Source of the DNA: Maribacter_C sp947494565 | Lineage (GTDB): Bacteria; Bacteroidota; Bacteroidia; Flavobacteriales; Flavobacteriaceae | Assembly (NCBI RefSeq): GCF_047345415.1 | Contig: NZ_JBLFEP010000006.1 | Coordinates: 1-64,000 of the forward strand | Direction of reading: 5' to 3' | DNA length: 64,000 bases | Shown: piece after piece, positions 17,612-26,340 of the stretch | Layout: each line of letters starts with the position of its first letter | How positions within the stretch are numbered: the first letter of the stretch is position 1 | The notes under the pieces: generated by a model | What the model was told of the DNA's origin: nothing | The model's input: the letters and a program-made list of their open reading frames with translations, nothing else | Database searches by the model: none | Translations under genes and position numbers: made by a program

Positions 17612-18550
17612 TCCGTAAAACCCTAACGTTGTTAAAGTTAGTTAAGAACTTACTTTTTGGATTGTTCTTATTGAAGTAACCCAATAATTATTAATTGAGC
17701 AAATTAGACCAGACCAATGACCAATTACTTCGATTTGGGGAATACATAAAGGGTATGTGCAGTGGTTTTTAATATATATCTTTCTAAAATCAGAGGTGTG
17801 TAAATCTAATTCAATACAAAATGTGAATAGTAGAGGTTAAGTTGTTTCTCCATATTGCAGGGCAAAGTTGCCAAATAAGATGTATACGAGATTTTGTCTT
17901 CGTGGATTTGTGAGTACTTAAACCGCCATAATTATGAGTGACAAGGTTACCATCCGAACTGATAATTATAAAGAGTTCTTTGCCCCACTTAATCTGAACA
18001 TATAGCGTCCTGGTAATACCTGCCGATATAAAAACGTGAGGCAAGCGTTCCAATAGATAAGTCAAAACGCTTGTTTAAGTGCGAAAGTGAGTTTCTCTAC
18101 TCTTGACTCATTCGCACCATGTAGCCATTGTATCATTTCGTGGTAGGTCTTTTGCAACGTTGACGGGCTTGACCTTATATTTAATGCCACTACATGCTAT
18201 GAACTCTAGTAGCGCTCATGATAAGATCAGGTTTGGAATTATTTGTGTTATGGTGACTCACCGTTACGCCGGTTTACCTTGAGAATAACATATAAGTAAT
18301 ACCTGTATAGTATCAGTTTCATTCATACTGATTGAAAGTCGTCTCCATGTGCTTTGGTTGATTTACTCCAAGTTTTAAAGTAAGATTTTACCTTAGAACA
18401 TATCATAAAGTAGTTACTAACTAATGATATTTTATGACTTTATTACGAAGTTTTGAAGGTCATTTGTTGTCGTTATCTACATTATCTTCTAGTTCATCTA
18501 CAAAATATTGGTTTTCACAACATAAAATTTTAACAAGATAAAGCTTAATA
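17612..18550. other. Gene-poor, probably degenerate DNA
   Basis: No intact gene. An 84-codon minus-strand frame (17811-18065, TTG start) and adjoining minus-strand pieces up to about 18290 read like protein (for example VAKDLPRNDTMATW) but are broken by stops and frame changes. This suggests a decayed gene that I cannot identify. The last ~200 bp are AT-rich upstream sequence of the polysaccharide locus. Confidence 0.4.
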
Positions 18551-18558
18551 TATCTTTG
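18551..18558 (+). promoter_or_regulatory. -7 box upstream of the sugar transferase gene
   Basis: TATCTTTG matches TAnnTTTG exactly and lies 57 bp before the ATG at 18616. The -33 position has TTT rather than TTG. If used, it excludes the in-frame TTG at 18556 as a start codon. Confidence 0.5.
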
Positions 18559-18615
18559 AATCATACTTACTTATACTTTGTTATATGTTTTCGACGTCCC
18601 AAAAACTATACAGAA

Positions 18616-19770
18616 ATGAATGAAGTATTTTTCGTTCATTCTGTATCAGCATCTGTTTTAGACCCTAGGCCATCAATTACTACGAGCGCCTTGCCAAAGG
18701 CTTCTTTGCCGAAACCTTCTGTTAATACGCATTCTGATGTACCTATTGATTTTCACTTTAATCATGAGGTAGGAGAATTTATTTCCAAATATCTAATGCG
18801 TTACAATTTAAATGATATAAAGCTTTTCAATACTAGAAGTAGTGATGAAATTATTTTCAATGCCGCATCCAAAACGAAAGTTATTGTCAATTTCAAAAGA
18901 ATTAACGACTATCGAAAAGTCAATAGATTTTTTGAGGACATGAATAGCTTACTTCAAACAGATGACTTATTCATCTCAAATATAGAAACTCACACAAAGA
19001 GAAAAGAACGAATATTAAAAAATATTCCAAGTCCGTTCAAAGGTCTTTATTATGGTATCGACTTCATCTTTCATCGAATTATCCCCAAATTAAATTATTT
19101 AAAGAAGCTGTACTTTAAGCAAACTAAAGGATATGGACGTGTATTGACTAAGGCCGAAGCTTACGGGCGACTTTATTCATGCGGTTTTGAAATAATAGAA
19201 GATGTACTAATTGATGGCCAACTTCACTTTGTCGCTAAGAAAAGATCGGCTCCTTGTTATGACTACAAACCAACATATGGTCCTTTAATCAAACTTAAAA
19301 GAGTTGGAAAAGGCGGTAAGATGATTCATGTTTTCAAAATACGTACGATGCACCCATACGCCGAGTATTTACAGGAATATCTATATAACAAAAACAGTTT
19401 AAACCCAGGTGGAAAAATAAAGGATGATTTCAGAATTTCAAAATTAGGAAGAACGTTTCGAAAGTACTGGATTGACGAAATACCAATGTTGTTGAATTTT
19501 TTTAGGGGAGAATTAAAACTAGTGGGTATTAGGCCATTAAGTGAACATTACTTTGGATTGTACCCCGAAACACTTCAATTAAAAAGGGCTAAGTTCAGAC
19601 CAGGTATTTTCCCCCCATTTTACGCGGATATGCCAAAAACACTGGATGAAATTGTGGCGTCTGAAGAGAAATACTTGGACCAATATATGAAAAACCCCAT
19701 GCTCACGGACCTAAAGTATTTTTTTATGATCTTTCAAAATATTGTTTTTAAAGGAAAAAGAAGTGCATAA
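18616..19770 (+). CDS. Bacterial sugar transferase with an unusual N-terminal extension
   Basis: Probable initiating sugar-phosphate transferase for the polysaccharide, 384 aa from the ATG at 18616. The C-terminal part (about residues 225-380) is a Bac_transf domain: KLKRVGKGGKMIHVFKIRTM, then DDFRISKLGRTFRKYWIDEIPML, then LKLVGIRPLSEHY, with Asp/Glu and Arg at the expected places (usual family form LVGPRP). The N-terminal ~200 residues are not the usual membrane helices but look soluble and resemble the C-terminal part of an SAM-methyltransferase-like domain (FEDMNSLLQTDDLFISN.., ..GFEIIEDVLIDG..). The membrane-anchoring hairpin seems absent or reduced. It is followed after 31 bp by the Wzc-like gene. 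Confidence 0.8.
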   Translation: MNEVFFVHSVSASVLDPRPSITTSALPKASLPKPSVNTHSDVPIDFHFNHEVGEFISKYLMRYNLNDIKLFNTRSSDEIIFNAASKTKVIVNFKRINDYRKVNRFFEDMNSLLQTDDLFISNIETHTKRKERILKNIPSPFKGLYYGIDFIFHRIIPKLNYLKKLYFKQTKGYGRVLTKAEAYGRLYSCGFEIIEDVLIDGQLHFVAKKRSAPCYDYKPTYGPLIKLKRVGKGGKMIHVFKIRTMHPYAEYLQEYLYNKNSLNPGGKIKDDFRISKLGRTFRKYWIDEIPMLLNFFRGELKLVGIRPLSEHYFGLYPETLQLKRAKFRPGIFPPFYADMPKTLDEIVASEEKYLDQYMKNPMLTDLKYFFMIFQNIVFKGKRSA

Positions 19771-19801
19771 CATCGTTTTACGAAAAATAAGAACCAGTTA
19801 A

Positions 19802-22147
19802 ATGGAGCATGAAGATTTAGATAATCAGGAGCATTCAATTATCAAGGACTTATTGGAGAAATACGTTTACCATTGGAAATTATTCCTCGTATTTTTTCTT
19901 TTAAGTTTTCTTTTTGCTTTTTTCTATTTGAGATACACTCAAAAGACCTATAACATAAGTGCCAGTATATTGATAAGAGTGGAAAATGATGGTATTTTTT
20001 CAGAGTTGTCAGCACTAGAGGATTTATCGATTTTTAAAAATAAAAATCAAGAAGTGGAGAATGAGATTGAAATTTTAAAATCAAGACCACTCATCGAAAA
20101 TGTTGTAAAAGCCTTAAACTTAAATGTAACATATTTCACGAAGACCAAATACACAAAGCGTATTGTTGAAGTTACTGAGGGAATTCCTTTAGAAGTCACA
20201 TTCTTTGATGAGTCTAAATATGAGAAAAGCGAAAACTTCATTGTTAGGGTGAATTCCGAGAAAGAGTTTGATCTCTTGAACAAAGAAGGTACTTTTTTGA
20301 GTAGTCATATCATTGGTGATACTCTTACAACTGACTTTGGAAGCTTTCGACTAACCGTACGGAAAGAGTTTCTTCAAGAATATTTGGGAAAACCTATTTA
20401 TGTTAAACTTAGCTCACTGGCTACTGCAGTCGAAAGTTATAAATCGAAGTTGAACATTGGTATTAATGATCCAAAATCCACGGTTGTTATATTATCTATC
20501 GAAACAAAAGCGAGAGAAAGAGCTAAACTATTTCTAAAGAGTTTGATTGACGAATACAACAAAAATATTGTTGACGATAAAAATGAAATCATACAAAATA
20601 CATCAAATTTTATAACTGAACGACTCGATATTATTAACAAAGAACTAGTTGAACTAGAAGGCAATCTCCAGTCTTTTAAGATAAACAACAACCTAACCAA
20701 TCTTAAGACAGAGGCATCTTTGATTTTAGAGAATGCGTCTGCTAATGAGCAGACAATGATCAATAATGCGGTTCAACAAGAGTTGGTCGAATTAGTTCTG
20801 GATTTTCTAAAGAACAAAAAAGGAGACTTATTGCCCGCAACTTTGGGTTTTGATGATAGTACTGTAGCAGACCTGATAGTAAATTATAACGATATTGCCG
20901 TAGAGAGAAATCGTATTACGAAGAGTTCTGGGGGTAAAAATCCAGTATTACTAGCTCTTAATGAAAAGTTGGTTGTCCAAGAAAATAGCTTAATTCAGAG
21001 TTTGAATAATTTACAAATCACGCTGCGCTCACAATATGATGGCCTTAAAGCTATAGATGCCGGCTTTAACTCTGAAAAAGTAGGGATTCCTAATAAGGAA
21101 CGAAAATTAAGGGAGATTGAACGGCAACAGCAGATAAAGGAAACACTATTTCTTTATTTATTACAGAAAAGTGAAGAGGCGTCAATTTCGTTGGCCGCCT
21201 CTGCTACCAATGCCAAGCTGGTAGAACGGCCTTTCACATCGCACACCCCAGTAAGCCCTAAAAAGAACAAAACGTACATTTCAGCTTTTCTGGCCGGTTT
21301 GTTATTGCCAATAGTACTTTTACTCATAAAAGATACCTTAGATACCAAGGTTCACGACCTTAAAAATCTTAGAAGGGTGCTTCCTCTTCCCTTTTTAGGG
21401 GATATTCCCAGTTCTAAAGAAGTAGGAAAAATACAGGATTTAGGGGAAGACCGTTCGGATGTTGCGGAATCCTTTAGGTTGCTTGATATTAATCTGAACT
21501 TCTTGTTGACCAATATCGAAAATGAAAGCAAAACTATTTTGGTCACTTCTACTAGAAAAGGGGAAGGAAAATCTTTTGTAGCGAGTAATCTAGCCATTAC
21601 ACTGGCGAGATCAGAGAAAAAGGTTGCCCTATTGGAAATGGATTTAAGGTCACCTATGATACGATCTCATCTAAGAATTAAAGCAAAAACTGGACTAACT
21701 GATTACATCAGAGATGTTGATCTGAAAATTTCGGATATCACTACTACAATGAAAGGCTTAGACAATCTTGATGTAATTACATCTGGTTCAACGCCTCCTA
21801 ACCCCGCAGAACTTCTTAAAAGTAATAGGGTCAAAAATCTGTTTGTTAAGTTGAAGGAGGAGTATGCGTACATTATTATCGATACACCGCCAGTAAGTTT
21901 GGTTGCAGACACGCTGCTTTTAAGTGCTTATGCGGATTTATGCGCTTATGTAATACGATTCAACTACTCTGATAAACGGATGTTGGATATTCCAAAAACA
22001 CTACACCAAGAAAAGCGTTTTAACAATATGGCTTTGTTGGTCAATGATGTAGATTATAAAAAGACCTATGGTTACGGATACGGGTATGGTTACGGATATG
22101 GGTATGGCACCAAGAAAAAGAAGAAATCCTTATTTAGTAAAAACTGA
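19802..22147 (+). CDS. Wzc-like polysaccharide co-polymerase / BY-kinase
   Basis: Inner-membrane protein controlling chain length and export of capsule/EPS, 781 aa. A Wzz-type N-terminus has a first helix at about residues 25-45 and a periplasmic coiled-coil region to about 480. A second helix at about 490-508 follows a Pro-rich HTPVSPKKNK. The cytoplasmic tyrosine-kinase domain has Walker A TRKGEGKS (about 584-591), Walker A' LLEMDLRSP (about 612) and Walker B YIIIDTPP (about 690). The C-terminus is a tail of seven Tyr-Gly pairs, the autophosphorylation cluster, then Lys-rich SLFSKN. The partner phosphatase and the Wza channel are not in the window. Confidence 0.94.
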   Translation: MEHEDLDNQEHSIIKDLLEKYVYHWKLFLVFFLLSFLFAFFYLRYTQKTYNISASILIRVENDGIFSELSALEDLSIFKNKNQEVENEIEILKSRPLIENVVKALNLNVTYFTKTKYTKRIVEVTEGIPLEVTFFDESKYEKSENFIVRVNSEKEFDLLNKEGTFLSSHIIGDTLTTDFGSFRLTVRKEFLQEYLGKPIYVKLSSLATAVESYKSKLNIGINDPKSTVVILSIETKARERAKLFLKSLIDEYNKNIVDDKNEIIQNTSNFITERLDIINKELVELEGNLQSFKINNNLTNLKTEASLILENASANEQTMINNAVQQELVELVLDFLKNKKGDLLPATLGFDDSTVADLIVNYNDIAVERNRITKSSGGKNPVLLALNEKLVVQENSLIQSLNNLQITLRSQYDGLKAIDAGFNSEKVGIPNKERKLREIERQQQIKETLFLYLLQKSEEASISLAASATNAKLVERPFTSHTPVSPKKNKTYISAFLAGLLLPIVLLLIKDTLDTKVHDLKNLRRVLPLPFLGDIPSSKEVGKIQDLGEDRSDVAESFRLLDINLNFLLTNIENESKTILVTSTRKGEGKSFVASNLAITLARSEKKVALLEMDLRSPMIRSHLRIKAKTGLTDYIRDVDLKISDITTTMKGLDNLDVITSGSTPPNPAELLKSNRVKNLFVKLKEEYAYIIIDTPPVSLVADTLLLSAYADLCAYVIRFNYSDKRMLDIPKTLHQEKRFNNMALLVNDVDYKKTYGYGYGYGYGYGYGTKKKKKSLFSKN
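22067..22108 (+). repeat. Tyr-Gly codon repeat in the BY-kinase tail
   Basis: Seven consecutive TA(T/C)-GG(N) codon pairs encode (YG)7. The codons vary at third positions, so the amino-acid pattern is kept while the DNA is not a perfect repeat. Confidence 0.9.
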
Positions 22148-22162
22148 ACTTTTGTCGTCAAG

Positions 22163-23077
22163 TTAATTCTGCTCGATTTCATGTACTAGTTTATGGATCA
22201 ATTGTGCTGTATGAAGTTCTCTTCCTTCCTTCGTTAAATGATAGACATTGTCAAAGAAAAGTTCTTCTCTATACGTGAAATCTTCGAGCTCACTGATCAT
22301 TTTTATCTGCATCTGTTCTTTGAATTCGATATGAAGCTGCTTCAGCTCGCGCTCATTGATTATAAACTCCGTACTCGCATACGGACTATAGGTAAAAAGC
22401 ACTTTAATACCCTTTGATGTCGCAAATTTTTGAAAATTATTCAAGGCCTTGATTTCCTTTTCTTTGTTGGCCTTGATTACATATCTACTACCCAATACAC
22501 CAGGTGAGCTCATTTCAAGATGTTTTATACCATCTCCGTACTTATTAAAATCATTTCTGGTATAGGCGGCGGCTCCTTGGGTCATGTATTCTGACACCAG
22601 TTTTTTATACAACATATGACGGTATGCAAAAAACCGTCTGAAAGTTGATCTGTTTTTTGGCTCATAATATTCTAAAGCTCGTGAGTTATAATAAGATGCC
22701 AATCTGTGCAAGTTTTCGTCACCTTTTACATCCATAAAATATTCAACGGAAAGCAATACAACATCTCCCTTTTTGGCTACATCCCTAAGTTCGTTCAATA
22801 TAAAATTGAGTCCGAGATGCGCTCGTAATCCTAAGTTGGCAACAGGTATCTTCAGCGCTTTTTCCAGTTTCTCACTGTCTACACCAAATATGAGATTTGA
22901 GCCACCAGCAAGAATTAGCTTGGGAGCGCTTATTTCATCAATTCTTTGATGTTTATCGATCATGGCCGCCATAAACTCGTTGGTCGATTCCTTTTTTCCG
23001 TCTAACACGGGAAGGGCAAGCGCTATGGTAAATACCATAGCAAAAAACAAACCTACTTTTACGATAAATCTTCTCAT
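22163..23077 (-). CDS. SGNH/DltD-like protein partner of the MBOAT acyltransferase
   Basis: 304 aa with an N-terminal membrane anchor (about residues 5-24) and an extracytoplasmic domain. LILAGGSNLIFGVDS (about 55-69) provides a candidate nucleophile Ser, and the C-terminal FFDNVYHLTKEGRELH supplies the Asp/His pair usual in SGNH acyl-handling proteins such as DltD/AlgX. It begins immediately after the MBOAT stop codon (no spacer), so the two are translationally linked and probably form an O-acylation pair for the polysaccharide. It is the last gene of the minus-strand operon and converges with the Wzc-like gene 15 bp away. Confidence 0.75.
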   Translation of the reverse strand: MRRFIVKVGLFFAMVFTIALALPVLDGKKESTNEFMAAMIDKHQRIDEISAPKLILAGGSNLIFGVDSEKLEKALKIPVANLGLRAHLGLNFILNELRDVAKKGDVVLLSVEYFMDVKGDENLHRLASYYNSRALEYYEPKNRSTFRRFFAYRHMLYKKLVSEYMTQGAAAYTRNDFNKYGDGIKHLEMSSPGVLGSRYVIKANKEKEIKALNNFQKFATSKGIKVLFTYSPYASTEFIINERELKQLHIEFKEQMQIKMISELEDFTYREELFFDNVYHLTKEGRELHTAQLIHKLVHEIEQN

Positions 23078-24514
23078 TTAGAATTGAAAATAAATAAATT
23101 GTTCTTCTTCACCTGAATAATAACATATAATACCGACCAATAGGCTATAGGCCACCCATCTGCCATAGGTGGGAATGCTAGAGTTGATATGCTCAATAGC
23201 GTATTCATATTTTCTGCCAAACCACTCCAGTATCATAAATAAGGACAATAGGGCCAGTATTTTTTTTGGAAATATTTCAGGGTATGTTACTATTGAGGGG
23301 GAGAAGGTTTCGCCCAAAAAAGCTAGAGCATGAGAAATATTTTCCGCTCTGAAAAAAACCCATGCTAGCACGGTCAACCAGAACGTAATGAGCATTCCCA
23401 ATAATTCCTTTACCGACGGGAAATGACCCTTGTTAGCAACTATGCCAAGATTCCTCCTGTTTTTGTTCGACAATAACAGAGGCAGAAAGTAGATAGCATT
23501 TAGTGCACCCCAAGCAATGAATGTCCAATTGGCACCATGCCAAAAACCACTCACTATGAAAATAATGAAAGTGTTTCGTATTTTCATCCAAATACCTCCT
23601 CTACTTCCTCCTAAAGGAATATATAGATAATCCCTGAACCATGTAGAAAGGGAAATATGCCAGCGTCTCCAAAATTCGGCAATATCCCTTGAGAAATAAG
23701 GGAATGCAAAATTACGGTTTAAATGAAATCCAAATAATCTAGACGTTCCTATTGCTATATCTGAATAGCCTGAAAAATCGCCATAAATTTGAAATGTAAA
23801 GAATAATGCCCCCAGTATTAAAGTACTTCCTGAATATATCTCAGAGTTATTGAAAATTGTATTTGCATATGTAGCACAAGTGTCCGCAATAACTATTTTT
23901 TTAAAGAGACCCCAAAGTATTTGACGTAATCCATCCGTCGCATTTTCGTAAACGAATTCCCTTTTTTTGTAAAATTGTGGCAATAGATTAGTAGCGCGTT
24001 CTATAGGTCCGGCAACCAATTGCGGAAAAAAACAGACAAATGCGGCGAAAGCCACAAAATCTTTGGTGGGTTGCAACTTTTTCCGGTATACATCAATAGA
24101 ATAACTAAGTGTTTGAAAGGTATAAAAACTAATTCCCACTGGTAAAATTATATTCAAGGTATTGGACTGAATATCATTTCCTAAAAAAGAAAATGCGGTC
24201 ACGAAGTTTTCCAAAAAGAAATTATAGTACTTAAAGAAACCCAATAGTCCAAGATTTACAATGATGCTTGTTCCTAGCAGGAGCTTTCTATGCTGTTTTT
24301 CCTGATATTTGGATAAACCGACACCAACCCAATAATCTACAACGGTACTGAATAGAATTAGAGATAAAAATTTCCAATCCCACCAGGCATAAAAAAAATA
24401 GCTGGCCAACACAATAACACAATTCTGTAGCCTGATATTTTTTTTCGTAATAGACCAATAGATGACAAAAACTATGGGTAAGAAAACAGCAAAATCCAAA
24501 GAATTAAAAATCAC
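23078..24514 (-). CDS. MBOAT-family O-acyltransferase (AlgI-like)
   Basis: 478 aa, polytopic membrane protein that passes acyl groups (often acetyl) across the membrane to a polysaccharide. About 10-12 hydrophobic segments. Signature parts: PQLVAGPIERATNLLPQF, the DIAEFWRRWHISLSTWFRDYLY block and FWHGANWTFIAWG with the catalytic His. It starts with GTG at 24514, 3 bp after the upstream stop. With the SGNH protein it forms an acylation module. Confidence 0.93.
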   Translation of the reverse strand: MIFNSLDFAVFLPIVFVIYWSITKKNIRLQNCVIVLASYFFYAWWDWKFLSLILFSTVVDYWVGVGLSKYQEKQHRKLLLGTSIIVNLGLLGFFKYYNFFLENFVTAFSFLGNDIQSNTLNIILPVGISFYTFQTLSYSIDVYRKKLQPTKDFVAFAAFVCFFPQLVAGPIERATNLLPQFYKKREFVYENATDGLRQILWGLFKKIVIADTCATYANTIFNNSEIYSGSTLILGALFFTFQIYGDFSGYSDIAIGTSRLFGFHLNRNFAFPYFSRDIAEFWRRWHISLSTWFRDYLYIPLGGSRGGIWMKIRNTFIIFIVSGFWHGANWTFIAWGALNAIYFLPLLLSNKNRRNLGIVANKGHFPSVKELLGMLITFWLTVLAWVFFRAENISHALAFLGETFSPSIVTYPEIFPKKILALLSLFMILEWFGRKYEYAIEHINSSIPTYGRWVAYSLLVGIICYYSGEEEQFIYFQF

Positions 24515-24517
24515 AAC

Positions 24518-25273
24518 TTAAGCTTTTACAAAAAAATGTTTCTTGACTACGTTCTTTACATTCTGCAGAACCAACTCTTTGCTCCATAGCACCATATTAT
24601 TGCTCCATCTTTGTGGATGAAAGGTGAACATTACTTTTTTTGGAAAGCAATTTGATTCAATAGTGGCCATAATATCAAAAGTGGTACGGTAGCTATGTTT
24701 CATATTCGTTTGCACCCTGTCGCGTACACTAACGTTATTCCCGTCCCATTTTCTTCCTGTATCCGTGATGTAAAAAACGGTGTTGTAGTCCACATCAAAA
24801 TAGGGCTCGGCAATAATACCGTAATCTTGGTATTTATAATCGTTCCACAAATCTTTGGAATCGTATTTGGACATAGGACTTCCGTGCATGCAAATAGTGG
24901 AGACGGGTACAAGTGCTCTTAGTTTATCAAGGTTTTTTTCAAAATCTTGGATGCCCCTTTCAAAATCACCTCCGGTCGTAGTAAGGCACTCATAATGGTA
25001 TCCTATTTCATGTCCCAAACTTGAAATTTCCAAAATAATCTCCTTATCCCAACTTTCTGGTACTGCCCTGAAGTAGTAGGTTCCTTTAATTCCTAAGTCC
25101 GACTGGATGTGTGCAAATGTCAAAGAATTATGTGGTAAAAGGTCAACATCATGACGCAATACAACAGTTCGTTCTCCTTGAAATTTGACAAACTCCTCAA
25201 AGGTTTTAAAGGTATAGTTTTTATCCATTAGGGATAGGAGAAGTTCTTCGTATGTATTTACTGTAAAATCCAT
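24518..25273 (-). CDS. Polysaccharide deacetylase-like protein
   Basis: 251 aa, NodB-fold family. LRHDVDLLPHNS (about residues 38-49) is the metal-binding Asp motif in the RHDVD form, GHEIGYHYE (about 86-94) the His motif, and FTFHPQRW near the C-terminus another conserved His-Pro. There is no signal peptide, so it is probably cytoplasmic, as seen for deacetylases inside capsule operons. Its ATG overlaps the TAA of the upstream gene by one base. The substrate may be an N-acetylated sugar intermediate; some family members with this motif have no proven activity. Confidence 0.75.
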   Translation of the reverse strand: MDFTVNTYEELLLSLMDKNYTFKTFEEFVKFQGERTVVLRHDVDLLPHNSLTFAHIQSDLGIKGTYYFRAVPESWDKEIILEISSLGHEIGYHYECLTTTGGDFERGIQDFEKNLDKLRALVPVSTICMHGSPMSKYDSKDLWNDYKYQDYGIIAEPYFDVDYNTVFYITDTGRKWDGNNVSVRDRVQTNMKHSYRTTFDIMATIESNCFPKKVMFTFHPQRWSNNMVLWSKELVLQNVKNVVKKHFFVKA

Positions 25274-26340
25274 TACTTAAAATTGTACTGATAATTTGGG
25301 TTCTGTATCATGGTTTCTTTACTTTCAGGATAGTTTTCTACAAACCATACCAGTAGAGCGGTGATGTCTATTTTGTCAGCTAACAATTTTTCACGTCTAT
25401 CTTTAAATGTATTTTCAAAGTTTTGGGTAGCCTCTAGTTCCAATATTTTATTAAACACCCCTTCTTCAGACTGAAAATTAAACACAAGTCCATATTTCTC
25501 TTGATCTTCATTATAGGCCCTGCGAATAGAGTTGATGTAAATTGCAGGTGTTCCCAAAACCCCGGACTCTGCGGCCATGGTTGCGCCTTCCCCAATAAAA
25601 AACTCTGCTCCTGACAAAACTTCGTGCATCTGTTCTGGGGCAATTTTTATCTGGTAGGGTTTATATTTTTCTGGAAGAACTCCCTCAGAAGTAATGAAAA
25701 CTTGATACTTCTCCGATAGGTAATTGATAATCTTGCTTTTTTCCTCGTCCGAAATACCGCCGTGTCCTTTGTCGTGTGATGCATTCCATGAGACAAACCT
25801 CAAGATGATGTATTTTTTATATGGTTCCAATCCAAGAATTCTTGTGGCATTTCCCTTTGGACTAAAATACTTCGGGTGCAAATATGCTAATTCATGATAC
25901 GATTGGTATCTAATTTGATTTTCCCCTAAATCTTCGTAAAGCACATCGGGTGTTAGAACGGCACCTGTAAAGGGGAGATATAATTTCATTTGTTCCCAAT
26001 TGCCCGAGTCCTCCAATGATATATGAGGTTTTCGAAGTATGGCCGCTGCGTGAGATGCGTAGGGCGAGCCATGGCTCATAAATACATCGGGCTTGAACTT
26101 TAAGCCTTGTATGATCGATAAAAGGTCAAATTTAAGCAACCCGAACAATTTGCCTATGGTGGTATTGAACTTGCTCCCAAAGGATTTAAACGTAAAACCT
26201 TCTGCTTTCAGCAATTCTATTTCAAACTCCTTTTGTCTGCATGTGAATAGGAACTCATGTCCTTTTCGTTGCATTTCCTTTGCAAAGTTTTTGAACAGAT
26301 GTACATGCCCGGGGTGTCCTATATCTATTAAAATTTTCAT
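25273..26340 (-). CDS. DUF354 family protein, GT-B glycosyltransferase-like
   Basis: 355 aa. The start MKILIDIGHPGHVHLFKNFA and the later FMSHGSPYASHAAAILRKPHI and FIGEGATMAAESGVLGTPAIYI give a GT-B/epimerase-2-like two-Rossmann fold with the C-terminal nucleotide-sugar site (GEGATMAAE). DUF354 has no established reaction to my knowledge. It overlaps both neighbours (ATGA with the gene upstream, one base with the gene downstream), so it belongs to the polysaccharide operon. It is probably a transferase or nucleotide-sugar hydrolase/epimerase. Confidence 0.8.
   Translation of the reverse strand: MKILIDIGHPGHVHLFKNFAKEMQRKGHEFLFTCRQKEFEIELLKAEGFTFKSFGSKFNTTIGKLFGLLKFDLLSIIQGLKFKPDVFMSHGSPYASHAAAILRKPHISLEDSGNWEQMKLYLPFTGAVLTPDVLYEDLGENQIRYQSYHELAYLHPKYFSPKGNATRILGLEPYKKYIILRFVSWNASHDKGHGGISDEEKSKIINYLSEKYQVFITSEGVLPEKYKPYQIKIAPEQMHEVLSGAEFFIGEGATMAAESGVLGTPAIYINSIRRAYNEDQEKYGLVFNFQSEEGVFNKILELEATQNFENTFKDRREKLLADKIDITALLVWFVENYPESKETMIQNPNYQYNFK

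Noticed and set aside
18556..18615. TTG start giving 20 more residues for the sugar transferase
   Set aside because: The TTG is part of a perfect -7 promoter box, so it would not be in the transcript. The ATG at 18616 is used instead.
22148..22162. Small inverted repeat (AACTT/AAGTT) between the convergent Wzc-like and SGNH genes as a terminator
   Set aside because: The stem is only 5 bp, AT-rich and has no T-run on either strand.
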